DNA of 64,000 bases, from NCBI RefSeq assembly GCF_900156815.1, contig NZ_FTOT01000004.1, positions 1 to 64,000 on the forward strand. The letters are read 5' to 3'. This document shows, piece after piece, positions 1-8,407 of this stretch. The notes beneath the pieces are model-generated. The model saw only the letters and a program-made list of their open reading frames with translations, ran no database searches and was not told the DNA's origin. The translations under genes were made by a program, and so were the position numbers. This DNA comes from Gemmobacter megaterium. Lineage in GTDB: Bacteria > Pseudomonadota > Alphaproteobacteria > Rhodobacterales > Rhodobacteraceae. Every line of letters starts with the position of its first letter. The stretch's first letter is position 1.

Positions 1-32
1 GTCCTGTAGGTCGGGGGTGTAGGTCTGCTCAT
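1..32 (-). CDS. IS5-family transposase, first ten codons only
   Basis: The ATG at 32 reads MSRPTPPTYR before the window ends. This matches the usual N-terminus of a widespread alphaproteobacterial IS5-family transposase group (MSRPTPPTYKT...). Position, about 60 bp inside the element terminus, is as expected. Nothing can be said about whether the rest of the gene is intact. Confidence 0.5.
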   Translation of the reverse strand, partial: MSRPTPPTYR

Positions 33-95
33 GTATCCCAGCTACCACGCTGGATTCATGAGATGAATCCCACACGGGATTTGTGCAACAGAGCC
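1..95 (-). mobile_element. End of an IS5-family insertion sequence, continuing beyond the window
   Basis: On the minus strand the sequence from 95 downward begins GGCTCTGTTGCACAAAT, a terminus typical of IS5-family elements, and is followed by a short leader and an ATG at 32. The element starts exactly where the IS3-family transposase at 96-905 loses similarity to its family, so it appears to have inserted into that gene. Only about 95 bp are inside the window, so the other end and any target duplication cannot be seen. The terminus match is from memory of the family, not from a search. Confidence 0.6.
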
Positions 96-905
96 GGCGG
101 GTGTGATACCGCCGGTGCCCATGTTCGGGCGGTCGTTGTTGTAAGTCCATAGCCATTGCGTGGCGAAGTCCTGAGCCTCCTCGATGGTTTCGATGATGTA
201 TTGATCGAGCCACTCCTGCCGGACGGTGCGGTTGTAGCGTTCGATGTAGGCGTTCTGCTGCGGCTGTCCGGGTTGGATGTGCTGGATCGTGATGCCGCGT
301 TTCTCGGCCCAGATCAGCAGCTTGCCACTGATGTATTCCGGGCCGTTGTCGACCCGAATGGTGCCAGGCTTGCCGCGCCATTCGATGATCCTGTCGAGGC
401 TCCGGATCACCCGTTCGGCAGGTAGCGAGAAGTCGACCTCGATGCCCAGCCCTTCGCGGTTAAAGTCATCAAGCATGTTCAGCAGCCGAAACTGGCGGCC
501 ATCCCCCAGGCGATCAGCCATGAAGTCCATGGACCATGTCATGTTCGGAGCCTCAGGCACCGTCAGGACATCGGGCTTCTCGCGCTTCAGCCGCTTGCGG
601 GGTTTGATGCGCAGGTTCAGTTCAAGGGCACAGTAGATGCGGTAAACCCGTTTGTGGTTCCACGGATGCCCCTTCACGTTGCGCAGGTGCAGGAAACACA
701 GGCCAAAGCCCCAAGTTTTGCGGGCATCGGTCAGCCCGACAAGCAGATCGGCAATCTCCTCGTTCTCGTCCTTCAGCTTCGGGCTGTAGCGATAGCAGGT
801 CTCGCTGACCCCAAAGGCCCTGCAGGCCAGCGCAATGCTGACACCTCGTCGCGCCACCGCTTTCTCGGCCATCTCGCGGCGTTGAGATGGCCGATCTATT
901 TTTTC
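42..905 (-). pseudogene. IS3-family transposase OrfB (DDE integrase), 3' end interrupted
   Basis: The frame is readable from about 905 ([17 protein letters not shown]); the first ATG is at 872. It encodes the HTH-like start, then the rve integrase core with the DDE residues visible in WSMDFM, VDNGPEY and YIERYN. The last recognisable family residues are GGITPA; the following 17 residues to the stop at 42 are encoded by the inserted IS5-family terminus, so the protein is chimeric at its C-terminus. The family usually ends a few residues after TPA, so little catalytic sequence is lost, but without orfA and both termini the gene is a relic. Confidence 0.75.
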
Positions 906-1008
906 CGAGGGCTTCCTTAAGCAGATCCGCCTGCATGCTCAGGTCGGCATACATCCGCTTCAGGCGCCGGTTCTCCTCTTCCATGGCCTTCACCCTCCCC
1001 CGTTCCAT
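96..1008 (-). mobile_element. IS3-family element relic, damaged at both ends
   Basis: The region holds most of an IS3-family (IS407-like) transposase on the minus strand. The upstream half of orfA is missing: similarity to the family starts only around 1000, at an [17 protein letters not shown] segment. The downstream end of orfB is replaced at 95/96 by the terminus of an IS5-family element. Neither IS3 terminal repeat is present, so the element cannot move by itself. Sequence above 1008 up to the L,D-transpeptidase stop at 1167 shows no recognisable feature. Confidence 0.75.
899..1008 (-). pseudogene. IS3-family OrfA, C-terminal remnant with altered slippery run
   Basis: Translation from the CAT at 1006-1008 gives about 37 residues typical of the OrfA leucine-zipper end ([17 protein letters not shown], then LLKEALGK). 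The N-terminal helix-turn-helix part is absent. At 899-904 there is a run of six A on the coding strand. With six A the orfA frame reads on past GK instead of stopping, and orfB lies at +1. With seven A orfA would end GKK-stop and orfB would be in the -1 frame, the usual IS3 arrangement. I infer one A has been lost. Confidence 0.6.
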
Positions 1009-1166
1009 GTGGTGATCCGAAAGGGGCCTCGGGCGCTTCTCTGCTCACGGGTGAACGCGCGCAGGTCTTGCCTGGGATCAACCTGCCTGCTGCAAGACAT
1101 GGCCGGGGCTCGACAAGATGACCCTGACCCGCTCTGCCGCCCCGGCACAAGGAACCTGCGCTGAAC

Positions 1167-1802
1167 CTATCGGACAATCACCTTCGCCCCCGGCGACACC
1201 CGATCATACAGATCCAGCACATCCTGCTGGATCATGCGGAAACACCCCGATGACGCGTTGCTGCCGATGGATTGCCACTGCGGCGTTCCGTGGATGCGAA
1301 AGCCGGTGTCGTGGCCGTCCTTGTACAGATAGATCGCCCGTGCACCCAGCGGATTGCTCGGCCCGCCGGGCTGGCCCTCGCGCCAGCGCTCCAGCTCTGG
1401 CTGGCGCGTGATCATCTCGGGCGGCGGCGTCCAGGTGGGCCAGTGGGCCTTGCGCGCCACCACCGTTTCGCCCGACCAGCCAAAGCCCTCGCGCCCCACG
1501 CCGATACCATAGCGCAGCGCGGTGCGCTTGTCCTGGATCAGATAGAGATGCCGGGTCTGGGTATCGACCAGGATGGTTCCCGGCGCTTCGTCCTTCAGCG
1601 GGTTGGGCACCAGAGTGCGCTGATAGGCCAGCGGCACCTTGCTGGCATCCACCGCAGGAATGGCATGGGCGCCATCCTTGGCCGCCACATAGGCGACCGG
1701 CCTTGGTTCCTCTTTCACCTCGACGAAGGTGCCGGTCTCTGGATCAAAGGTACAGGCGGCCAGAATCGCCAGCGCAAGGGCCGCAAGGAGGGGGCGCATC
1801 AT
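1167..1802 (-). CDS. L,D-transpeptidase (YkuD domain) lipoprotein
   Basis: A 211-residue protein with a lipoprotein signal (lipobox LAAC, Cys17) and a YkuD catalytic domain in the C-terminal half. The active-site region runs from His171 (HGTPQ) to Cys187 in SSGCFRM, matching the H...SxGC(F/I)R(M/L) signature. Such enzymes form 3-3 peptidoglycan cross-links or attach lipoproteins to peptidoglycan in the periplasm; which applies here cannot be told. Two adjacent ATG codons (1802, 1799) follow a GGAG. It stands alone, but an element about 49 bp upstream resembles one upstream of kynU. Confidence 0.88.
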   Translation of the reverse strand: MMRPLLAALALAILAACTFDPETGTFVEVKEEPRPVAYVAAKDGAHAIPAVDASKVPLAYQRTLVPNPLKDEAPGTILVDTQTRHLYLIQDKRTALRYGIGVGREGFGWSGETVVARKAHWPTWTPPPEMITRQPELERWREGQPGGPSNPLGARAIYLYKDGHDTGFRIHGTPQWQSIGSNASSGCFRMIQQDVLDLYDRVSPGAKVIVR

Positions 1803-1850
1803 CAGGCTCCGGTTGTTCGCACAACATGAAGTCTAGGCCCGAGCCCGCAG

Positions 1851-1880
1851 AACTCAAACGAAATTCCGGGCGCCCCCGCT
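1851..1880 (-). promoter_or_regulatory. Element shared with the kynU upstream region, copy 1
   Basis: The plus-strand core AAACGAAATTCCGGGC recurs with one gap upstream of kynU at 4223-4252; the aligned 29-30 bp differ at only a few positions. Both copies lie about 50 bp upstream of a minus-strand start codon (1802 here, 4171 for kynU). I infer a common promoter or regulator site. This copy also lies just beyond the kynA stop. Confidence 0.35.
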
Positions 1881-1885
1881 ACGCC

Positions 1886-2725
1886 CTACAAAGTGGTGCG
1901 CAGATGCCAAAGCTCGGGGAACAGCTCCACCTCCAGCATCCGGCGCAGATACTGCACCCCGGCCGTGCCGCCCGTGCCACGCTTGAACCCGATCACCCGT
2001 TCGACGGTGGTGACATGGTTGAACCGCCAGCGGCGGAAATAATCCTCGAAATCGACCAGTTTCTCGGCCAGTTCATAGGCTTCCCAATAGGCTTTGGGGT
2101 CGCGGTAAACGGCCTCCCACACCGCCTGGACCCCGTCATGCGGGGTCCAGTGGCTGCGCAGATCGCGGTTCAGCACATCCTGTGGCACGGGCAGACCCGA
2201 CCGGGCCAGAAAGCGCAATGCCTCGTCATAAAGGCTTGGCCGGGCCAGTTCGGCCTCCAGCAGGGCGACCAGTTCGGGCCGGTGCGCATGGGGGCGGATC
2301 ATCGCCAGATTGCGGTTGCCCACAGCGAATTCGATCAGCCGGTACTGGTGCGATTGAAAGCCCGACGATTGCCCGAGACCCTCGCGAAAGGTGGTGTAAT
2401 CGCTGGGGGTCATGGTGCGCAGCACATCCCAGGCGCTGTTGAGTTGCTCGAAGATCCGCGCAATGCGGGCAAGCATCTTGAACGCCTCGCGCGCGCGATC
2501 TGCGGCAATCGCTGTGCGCGCCGCGTCCAGTTCGTGCAATGCAAGACGCATCCACAACTCGCTGGTCTGATGCTGGATGATGAACAGCATCTCGTCATGC
2601 GCGCCGGTCAGCAGGCGCTGGCTGTCGAGAAGCCGGTCGATCTGAAGATAGTCGCCATAAGAAAGGCGGCCATCAAAGGACATCTGCGCGCCTTCGCGGG
2701 CAGGATCATAGGGGGTTTTGGTCAT
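1886..2725 (-). CDS. kynA: Tryptophan 2,3-dioxygenase
   Basis: A 279-residue haem enzyme that opens the indole ring of L-tryptophan to N-formylkynurenine, the first step of the kynurenine pathway. The family motifs are present: [14 protein letters not shown] with the substrate-binding His52, SGFQSHQYR (residues 121-129), the haem-ligand His237 in [13 protein letters not shown], and GTGGTAG. The start at 2725 is preceded by AGGAATTCCGAC and gives the usual family length; a longer frame reaching 2914 has no family similarity. It lies 249 bp downstream of kynU on the same strand. A kynurenine formamidase gene (kynB) is not in the window. Confidence 0.96.
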   Translation of the reverse strand: MTKTPYDPAREGAQMSFDGRLSYGDYLQIDRLLDSQRLLTGAHDEMLFIIQHQTSELWMRLALHELDAARTAIAADRAREAFKMLARIARIFEQLNSAWDVLRTMTPSDYTTFREGLGQSSGFQSHQYRLIEFAVGNRNLAMIRPHAHRPELVALLEAELARPSLYDEALRFLARSGLPVPQDVLNRDLRSHWTPHDGVQAVWEAVYRDPKAYWEAYELAEKLVDFEDYFRRWRFNHVTTVERVIGFKRGTGGTAGVQYLRRMLEVELFPELWHLRTTL

Positions 2726-2974
2726 GTCGGAATTCCTGTGGCTGCAAGTGGCTGTCAGACGGCAACCACATCCCTCCGACACAGGATGGACACCGACCCG
2801 AGGCGCCGCCACAGACAGGCCCACCCCGACGGCCGGCACAGCGGAGGCAGGCGCGGGCCCATTCGCTCTGCCCCGGATATCCCTGCCAGCGGCAACCGGC
2901 ACACCTGCCTGCATTGGCGGGCAACCCAGATGCCTCTGGCAAGGGGATATGTATCAGAGCGCGGCATGGAGTGT

Positions 2975-4171
2975 TCAGGTCACCTTGGCACGTGTACGAT
3001 ATTCGGGGCGATCCCACAGGCGGTGGTCCATGACATCCTTCAGGATCGCCACCGCAGCCTGCACATCCCCTTCGTCGATGTAAAGCGGCGTCAGGCCGAA
3101 GCGCAGAATATCGGGGGCACGGAAATCGCCGATGACGCCGCGGGCAATCAGCGCCTGCATGATGGCGTAGCCCTCGGGGTGACGGAAGCTGGCCTGCGAA
3201 CCGCGCATGACATGATCGCGCGGTGTGACCAGCGTCAGTTCCGGGCAGGCCGCCTCGACCCCGGCAATAAAGGCATCTGTCAGATGCAAGGAGCGGGCGC
3301 GCAGGTCGGCCAAGGTAACGTCTGCCCAGACATCCAGCGCCGCATCCAGCGCCACCAGTTGCAGGATGGGCGGCGTGCCGACGCGCATCCGCTCGATCCC
3401 GCGACCGGGGCGATAGTCGAGATCGAAGGCAAAGGGCGATTCATGGCCCAGCCAGCCCGACAGGGCCGGACGCACCGTTTCGGCATGACGCGGCGCGACA
3501 TAGATGAAGGCCGGACCGCCAGGGCCGGAGTTCAGGTATTTGTAGGTGCACCCCACCGCGAAATCGACATCGCAGTCGGCCAGCGCGCAATCCAGCGCAC
3601 CTGCCGAATGCGCCAGATCCCACACCGCCAGCGCGCCCATCTGATGCGCGCGCGCGGTAATCGCCTTCATGTCGTGGCGCCGCCCGGTGCGATAGTCCAC
3701 TTCGGTGATCATCGTCACCGCCACCGTCTCGTCGATGGCGTCCAGCACATCCTCCGGTGCGACCGTGCGCAGGGTGTAGCCCTGCCCCAGGGTGCGCACC
3801 AGCCCATCGGCCATGTACAGATCCGACGGGAAGTTCCCGGTATCCGACAGGATCACACGCCGCGACGGATTGAGTTCCAGTGCCGAGGCCAGCGCCTGAT
3901 AGACCTTGATCGACAGGGTATCGCCCATCACCACGGTGCCGGGCGCCACACCGATCAGCCGCGCGATCCGGTCGCCGACGCGGGCGGGCATCTCCATCCA
4001 GCCAGCCTTGTTCCAGCCGGTGATCAGCATCTGGCCCCATTCGTCAGTCACCGCGCGCCCCAGGCGTTCGGCCACCCCTTTCGGCAGGGGGCCCAACGAA
4101 TTGCCATCCAGGTAGATCACGCCTTTCGGCAGGTCGAACATCGCCTTGGTGGCGGCAAAATCGGTGGTCAT
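2975..4171 (-). CDS. kynU: Kynureninase
   Basis: A 398-residue PLP enzyme that cleaves kynurenine to anthranilate and alanine. It shows LDGNSLGPLP near the N-terminus, the aspartate in WDLAHSAGA (Asp185) and the Schiff-base lysine in CTYKYLNSGPGG (Lys211). The ATG at 4171 follows GGGAGAG and gives the family length; an ATG five codons upstream lacks a good site. It is upstream of kynA on the same strand, probably one operon, although the 249-bp gap could hold a separate kynA signal. A palindrome-like element lies about 50 bp upstream. Confidence 0.96.
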   Translation of the reverse strand: MTTDFAATKAMFDLPKGVIYLDGNSLGPLPKGVAERLGRAVTDEWGQMLITGWNKAGWMEMPARVGDRIARLIGVAPGTVVMGDTLSIKVYQALASALELNPSRRVILSDTGNFPSDLYMADGLVRTLGQGYTLRTVAPEDVLDAIDETVAVTMITEVDYRTGRRHDMKAITARAHQMGALAVWDLAHSAGALDCALADCDVDFAVGCTYKYLNSGPGGPAFIYVAPRHAETVRPALSGWLGHESPFAFDLDYRPGRGIERMRVGTPPILQLVALDAALDVWADVTLADLRARSLHLTDAFIAGVEAACPELTLVTPRDHVMRGSQASFRHPEGYAIMQALIARGVIGDFRAPDILRFGLTPLYIDEGDVQAAVAILKDVMDHRLWDRPEYRTRAKVT

Positions 4172-4222
4172 GGAACTCTCCCTCATTCAGGTGCGATCAA
4201 AGCGCAATCCGATAGAAATTTC

Positions 4223-4252
4223 AAGCTTAAACGAAATTCGGGCACCCGCGCT
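4223..4252 (-). promoter_or_regulatory. Element shared with the L,D-transpeptidase upstream region, copy 2
   Basis: Second copy of the AAACGAAATTC-GGGC element, about 50 bp upstream of kynU. Together with the preceding GAAATTTC at about 4215 it forms an imperfect dyad around AAGCTT, as expected of an operator. Lrp-type KynR regulators are known to control kyn genes in other proteobacteria, but no kynR is visible here, so the regulator is not identified. Confidence 0.35.
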
Positions 4253-4289
4253 GCTTGCCCGTCATTGTCTACAGCCAGCCCCGGCCACA

Positions 4290-4934
4290 TCAACGCGGCA
4301 TCGGCACAGCCCGCGCCCGCGTTCCTGTCAGCACGGCCAGCGCATCGGCGCCCATCAAGTCCGACAGCGGCGGCTGTCGGCAATCAAGCCCGCCGGTAAA
4401 GGCCCCGAAGGCGGGCAGGATCACCCGGTCGGCATCGACAAGAAAGCAGGGTCGCGCCACACCGGCAACACGGGCCTTGGGATGGAAATGCCCCGAAATC
4501 TCGCCCCGCTCCTGGGCAATGTGGCGAAACGACAAGGCCCGATGCTGCCACCGTGACACCAGGCTCCCGCCCAGTGCGACAGGCCCCGGATCATGGTTTC
4601 CGGCGATCCACAACCAGACACGCCCCGCCATCAGCCGCGCCAGCCAGGCGGCATCGGCCTCCAGCAGCCGCGCCTCGGCCTCGGGGTCGTCGAAACTGTC
4701 GCCCAATGCGATCACAACAGCCGGATCCAGCAGGGAAATCTCGGCATCGAGCCGCGCAAGGGTCTCGCGCATTTCATAGGGGGGCAACAGGCCGCCGCCG
4801 CGCAAGGCCATACGCTGCGCCTTGCCGAAATGCAGGTCTCCCACGATCAGCGTGCGCTCGGTCGCCCACCACAACACACCCGAGGCCCGCGCCTCCAGCC
4901 GCTCGCCGTGAAATGTGAAACCGTATCCGCTCAT
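4290..4934 (-). CDS. pdeM: Ligase-associated DNA damage response phosphoesterase PdeM
   Basis: A 214-residue calcineurin-like metallophosphoesterase. The metal-binding motifs are GDLHFGKA, GDSFDD and GNHDPG, with GHFHP further on. It matches the PdeM family found with the Lhr helicase, an MBL exonuclease and an ATP-dependent ligase. The start at 4934 (MSGYGFTFHG) gives the family length and starts where similarity begins; an upstream in-frame ATG at 5084 overlaps the helicase stop by four bases, with its GGAGGG directly against the codon. It follows the helicase on the same strand. The exonuclease and ligase genes sit 15 kb away at 19.5-22 kb. Confidence 0.85.
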   Translation of the reverse strand: MSGYGFTFHGERLEARASGVLWWATERTLIVGDLHFGKAQRMALRGGGLLPPYEMRETLARLDAEISLLDPAVVIALGDSFDDPEAEARLLEADAAWLARLMAGRVWLWIAGNHDPGPVALGGSLVSRWQHRALSFRHIAQERGEISGHFHPKARVAGVARPCFLVDADRVILPAFGAFTGGLDCRQPPLSDLMGADALAVLTGTRARAVPMPR

Positions 4935-5080
4935 GCCCAGCCCCGACCCCTCTGCATCCCACCAGATCGCCCGCCGCCGTGCAAGCCCCGCGCAGCCTTG
5001 CACCCTGATGCGGGATCCTCCGGCGGGGGGATGCGCACCCACGCGCGCGCCAGGGGCAGAACACCCCCGGACCTGGCCGC

Positions 5081-7495
5081 TCATCCCTCCAGTTGGCCAA
5101 GGCCCGCGCGCTGCATCAACTGGCCTGCCGCCCGGTCCAGCAGGATCTCGCGCGCGGCCCCATGGATGGGAATGCGCCCCGGCTCCAGCATCAGCGGTGC
5201 GGCAAGTGGGGTCAGCATCTCCAGATGAACATGGTCAATGCGCCGCTCGACACGTTCCAGCATCGCCTCGATCCGGCCGAAATCCACCAGCCCGCGTGCC
5301 GCCTCGTCCCGCGTGATCCGCAACAGCAGGTGGTCCGGGTCGTGGCGCCGCAGCGTGTCATACAGGATATCGGACGAAAAGGTGGCCTGCCTGCCCGATT
5401 TGCGCTGCCCTGCGCGCGACTGTTCGATCAGTCCCGCCACGATAGCCACCGAGCGGAAGGTCCGCTTCATCACCGCATTTCCGGCAAGCCAGCCCTCCAG
5501 CCCCTCGCGCAGCCGTTGCGGGTCCAGCAGCGGGCAGATGTCGGGCACCGGCTCCAGCCCCCAGATCAGCGTGGCGTAATCGGTGGCGACAAAGCCCAGC
5601 GGGTTCAGCCCTTCGGCCTCCATCCGGTTGGTCAGCAACAACCCCAGCGTCTGCTGCGCATTGCGCCCGGCAAAGCCATAGATCACCGTTTGCGCCCGCC
5701 CGTCCCACGGGAAACTCTCGACCAACAGCCGCCCCGGTTCCGGTAGCCGCGACCGTTCGCGCTGCAAGGCCAGCCAGCGCGCGGTGTGAACCGGCACCCC
5801 CGGCCAGCCGGGCCGCTGAAACAGCGCCAGCATCCGGTCGCACAGCAGGGTCGAGGTGGCGAATTTGGTTCCGTTGAACACGGCCACCTTGGGCGCGCGC
5901 CCCGGATTGCGCGTGACCTCGACCGTCAGCTCGCGCAGCCCCTCGTACCGCACCACCTCGCCCCCCATCAGAAAGGTATCGCCGGGGGTCAGGGTGGCCG
6001 CGAACCCCTCTTCAATTTCGCCCAGCGGCACGCCGCCCCGGCCGCGCAGGCGCACCTTCAGCGTCTCGGTGTCGATGATGGTGCCGATGTTCTGCCGGAT
6101 CACGGCAGCCGAACGCGGATCGCGCAAGCGCCACAGGCCATCGCGCAGCATCAGGCGCTGCCAGCGGTCATAGGCCCGCAAGGCATAGCCCCCCGTCGCG
6201 GCATAGTCGAGACAGGCATCGAAATCGGCGCGGCTCAGCCCCGCATAGGGGCCCGCCCCCGTGACTTCGACATAAAGATCATCCGCCGCGAACGGCGCGG
6301 AACAGGCCGCGATCAGGATTTGCTGACACAGCACATCCAGCGGGCCGGGGCCCCGCGGATCGCCATCCAGATCTCGGGCGCGCACCGCCTCCAGTGCGGC
6401 CACACATTCGACGACCTCGAAGCGGTTCGCGGGCACCAGCCGGGCCTTTGACGGCGCATTGTAGCGGTGGTTGGCCCGTCCGATCCGCTGGACCAGCCGC
6501 TTGACGTTCTTTGGCGCGCCGATCTGGATCACCAGATCCACATCGCCCCAGTCGATCCCAAGATCCAGCGTGCCGGTACAAACCACCGCCCGCAACTGCC
6601 CTGCCGCCAGCGCCGCCTCGACCCGCTGGCGCTGCTCGCGCGCAAGGGCGCCATGGTGGATGCCGATGGGCAGGCCGTCGGTATTCTCCATCCACAGGGC
6701 CTGAAAGAACAGCTCGGCCTGCGCCCGCGTGTTGTGAAAGATCAGCGTGATGCGGTGCTGCGCGATCTGGTGCAGCACATCGGGCACCGCATGGCGCCCG
6801 CCGCCGCCCGACCAGGGCGGAGGGGTCGCGGTCTCCAGCATGGCGATGTCCGGCTCCGGCCCCGGATCGGCGCGCACGATGGCACAGCCCTGACCGCCCG
6901 CTGCCAGAAACCGCGCCAGCGCGTCGGGATCCTCGACCGTGGCCGACAGGCCCACGCGGCGCAGCCCCGGTTCCATCCGCTGCAACCGCGCCAATGCCAG
7001 CATCAACTGATCGCCGCGCCGACTTTCGGCCAGGGCATGGGCCTCGTCGATCACCACCCGGCGCAGGCCCGCGAAGATGCGTGGCGCATCCTCGTAGGAC
7101 AGCAGCAGGCTCAGGCTTTCGGGCGTCGTCAACAGGATATGCGGCGGATCGGCCCGCTGACGCCGACGGACAGCGGCCGATGTATCGCCGGTCCGGTCCT
7201 CGATCCGGATCGCCAGCCCTGCCCCCTCGACCGGCGCACGCAGGTTGCGCGCGATATCGGCTGTCAGCGCCTTGAGCGGCGAGACATAAAGCGTATGCAA
7301 TCCCGGCGCGGGCGCGGCGCCCAGTTCGGCCAGGGTCGGCAGAAAGCCCGCCAATGTCTTGCCACCGCCGGTCGGGGCGATCAGCAAGGTTGCAGCCTCG
7401 CCAGCACGTGCAAGCATCTCGGCCTGATGCGGATGCAGCGCCCAGCCGCGCCCTGACAGCCAGCGCCGCAAGGGGTCGGGCAAGGTCTCCTGCAT
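5081..7495 (-). CDS. Ligase-associated DEXH-box DNA helicase (Lhr type)
   Basis: An 804-residue superfamily 2 helicase. Walker A is APTGGGKT, Walker B/DEAH is VVIDEAHALAESRRGDQ, motif III is SATVED, and motif VI is in RIGRANH; a long C-terminal region typical of the Lhr-C2 'ligase-associated' branch follows. The start MQETLPDPLRRWL at 7495 fits the family; upstream residues in the same frame have no similarity. It is predicted to act in DNA repair with PdeM, the exonuclease and the ligase. All helicase motifs appear intact, unlike the ligase homologue at 19.5 kb. Confidence 0.9.
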   Translation of the reverse strand: MQETLPDPLRRWLSGRGWALHPHQAEMLARAGEAATLLIAPTGGGKTLAGFLPTLAELGAAPAPGLHTLYVSPLKALTADIARNLRAPVEGAGLAIRIEDRTGDTSAAVRRRQRADPPHILLTTPESLSLLLSYEDAPRIFAGLRRVVIDEAHALAESRRGDQLMLALARLQRMEPGLRRVGLSATVEDPDALARFLAAGGQGCAIVRADPGPEPDIAMLETATPPPWSGGGGRHAVPDVLHQIAQHRITLIFHNTRAQAELFFQALWMENTDGLPIGIHHGALAREQRQRVEAALAAGQLRAVVCTGTLDLGIDWGDVDLVIQIGAPKNVKRLVQRIGRANHRYNAPSKARLVPANRFEVVECVAALEAVRARDLDGDPRGPGPLDVLCQQILIAACSAPFAADDLYVEVTGAGPYAGLSRADFDACLDYAATGGYALRAYDRWQRLMLRDGLWRLRDPRSAAVIRQNIGTIIDTETLKVRLRGRGGVPLGEIEEGFAATLTPGDTFLMGGEVVRYEGLRELTVEVTRNPGRAPKVAVFNGTKFATSTLLCDRMLALFQRPGWPGVPVHTARWLALQRERSRLPEPGRLLVESFPWDGRAQTVIYGFAGRNAQQTLGLLLTNRMEAEGLNPLGFVATDYATLIWGLEPVPDICPLLDPQRLREGLEGWLAGNAVMKRTFRSVAIVAGLIEQSRAGQRKSGRQATFSSDILYDTLRRHDPDHLLLRITRDEAARGLVDFGRIEAMLERVERRIDHVHLEMLTPLAAPLMLEPGRIPIHGAAREILLDRAAGQLMQRAGLGQLEG

Positions 7496-7592
7496 GTCCA
7501 CTGTGTTACACCTGTGTCCGGTCGGGTTGTTCGGGATCGTCCAGCAAGGGTCCGGCGCCCGTCTGGCCATGGCATGTGGCGCCAACCGCGCC

Positions 7593-8108
7593 CTACATCC
7601 AGTCCGCCTCGTCAGGCATGACGAACAGGTCGGTATCCTCGGTCCTGGCTCCTGCCATGGTCAACATGGCATGGACCTGCCCACGATGATGGGCCTGATG
7701 GTTGAAGAAATGCATGACGCAAAGCGCCATTGGCCGCGTGACGCTGCGCCCGGCCAGCCCGGAATGCCAGAACAGATCGCCCTGCAACTCCGCCTCTGTC
7801 AGCCGGTCAGCCCATCCGATGATCCTGGCATCCGTCGCCTGCCGTTCGCGCCGCCAATCCTCCCACACTCCATGGGCATCGGCGCTGCTAGCCAGCCCCC
7901 CGACCGGACGGGCGCCGCCATCGAAACGGCTCATCCACATCAGGTCGCCCCACAGCAGATGCGACAGCGTTCCCGAGATCGAGCCCCAGAACGCCCCGCG
8001 CGGCTTGCGCCGGGCCGATGGCTCCAACCCCTCGGCGGCCTGAAGAATGCAGCGGTTCTGCCAACGATTGTAGCGTGCCATGGTCACGCAATATGCGGGA
8101 GTGATCAC
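7593..8108 (-). CDS. DinB-family protein
   Basis: A 171-residue four-helix-bundle protein of the DinB/YfiT class. The likely metal-binding histidines are His50 (LSHLLWGD), His137 and His141 (FFNHQAHHRGQ). Family members include thiol-dependent transferases and many proteins of unknown role; nothing here fixes the substrate. The start at 8108 is the most upstream ATG and gives the usual length. It ends 98 bp beyond the helicase start and is divergent from the binding-protein gene at 8408. Confidence 0.88.
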   Translation of the reverse strand: MITPAYCVTMARYNRWQNRCILQAAEGLEPSARRKPRGAFWGSISGTLSHLLWGDLMWMSRFDGGARPVGGLASSADAHGVWEDWRRERQATDARIIGWADRLTEAELQGDLFWHSGLAGRSVTRPMALCVMHFFNHQAHHRGQVHAMLTMAGARTEDTDLFVMPDEADWM

Positions 8109-8407
8109 CGTCCCCGACCTTTTTGCAACAATCCGAATGCCCGTAGTGACGGCCTACCCGGCAAAACACTGGCGCCGGTTGCCCCAAGTTGTCCACGACC
8201 TGCGGCACGCTGACAAGCCCCAACCCATAGGACGCACCATGGCGACGAGGCAAGCCGCAACCTGCCCTGAATCACGCCCTGTGCCACTATGGCGCGCGGA
8301 AAAGCGCCGAACGGCATGAAGTTGCGCGCCAGGCAACGGAAACGCTTGAGACCGCAGCAGGGCTATTCTACGGTTCGGTATTCCCACTCTCCAACCATGG
8401 ACCTGAC
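8109..8407. other. Divergent intergenic region
   Basis: About 300 bp between the DinB-like gene (minus) and the PotD-like gene (plus). It should carry both promoters. No convincing gene, hairpin or repeat is visible; the short frames are not preceded by ribosome binding sites and resemble no protein I know. Confidence 0.5.

Noticed and set aside
917-1177. Possible missing N-terminus of IS3 OrfA in another frame
   Set aside because: The translation (MSDRFSAGSLCRGG...) does not resemble the OrfA helix-turn-helix, so the N-terminal half is really absent rather than frameshifted.
1703-4399. An 898-codon open frame on the plus strand across the kyn genes
   Set aside because: It lies antisense to the L,D-transpeptidase, kynA and kynU, which have clear family motifs; the long frame is a by-product of high GC codon use.
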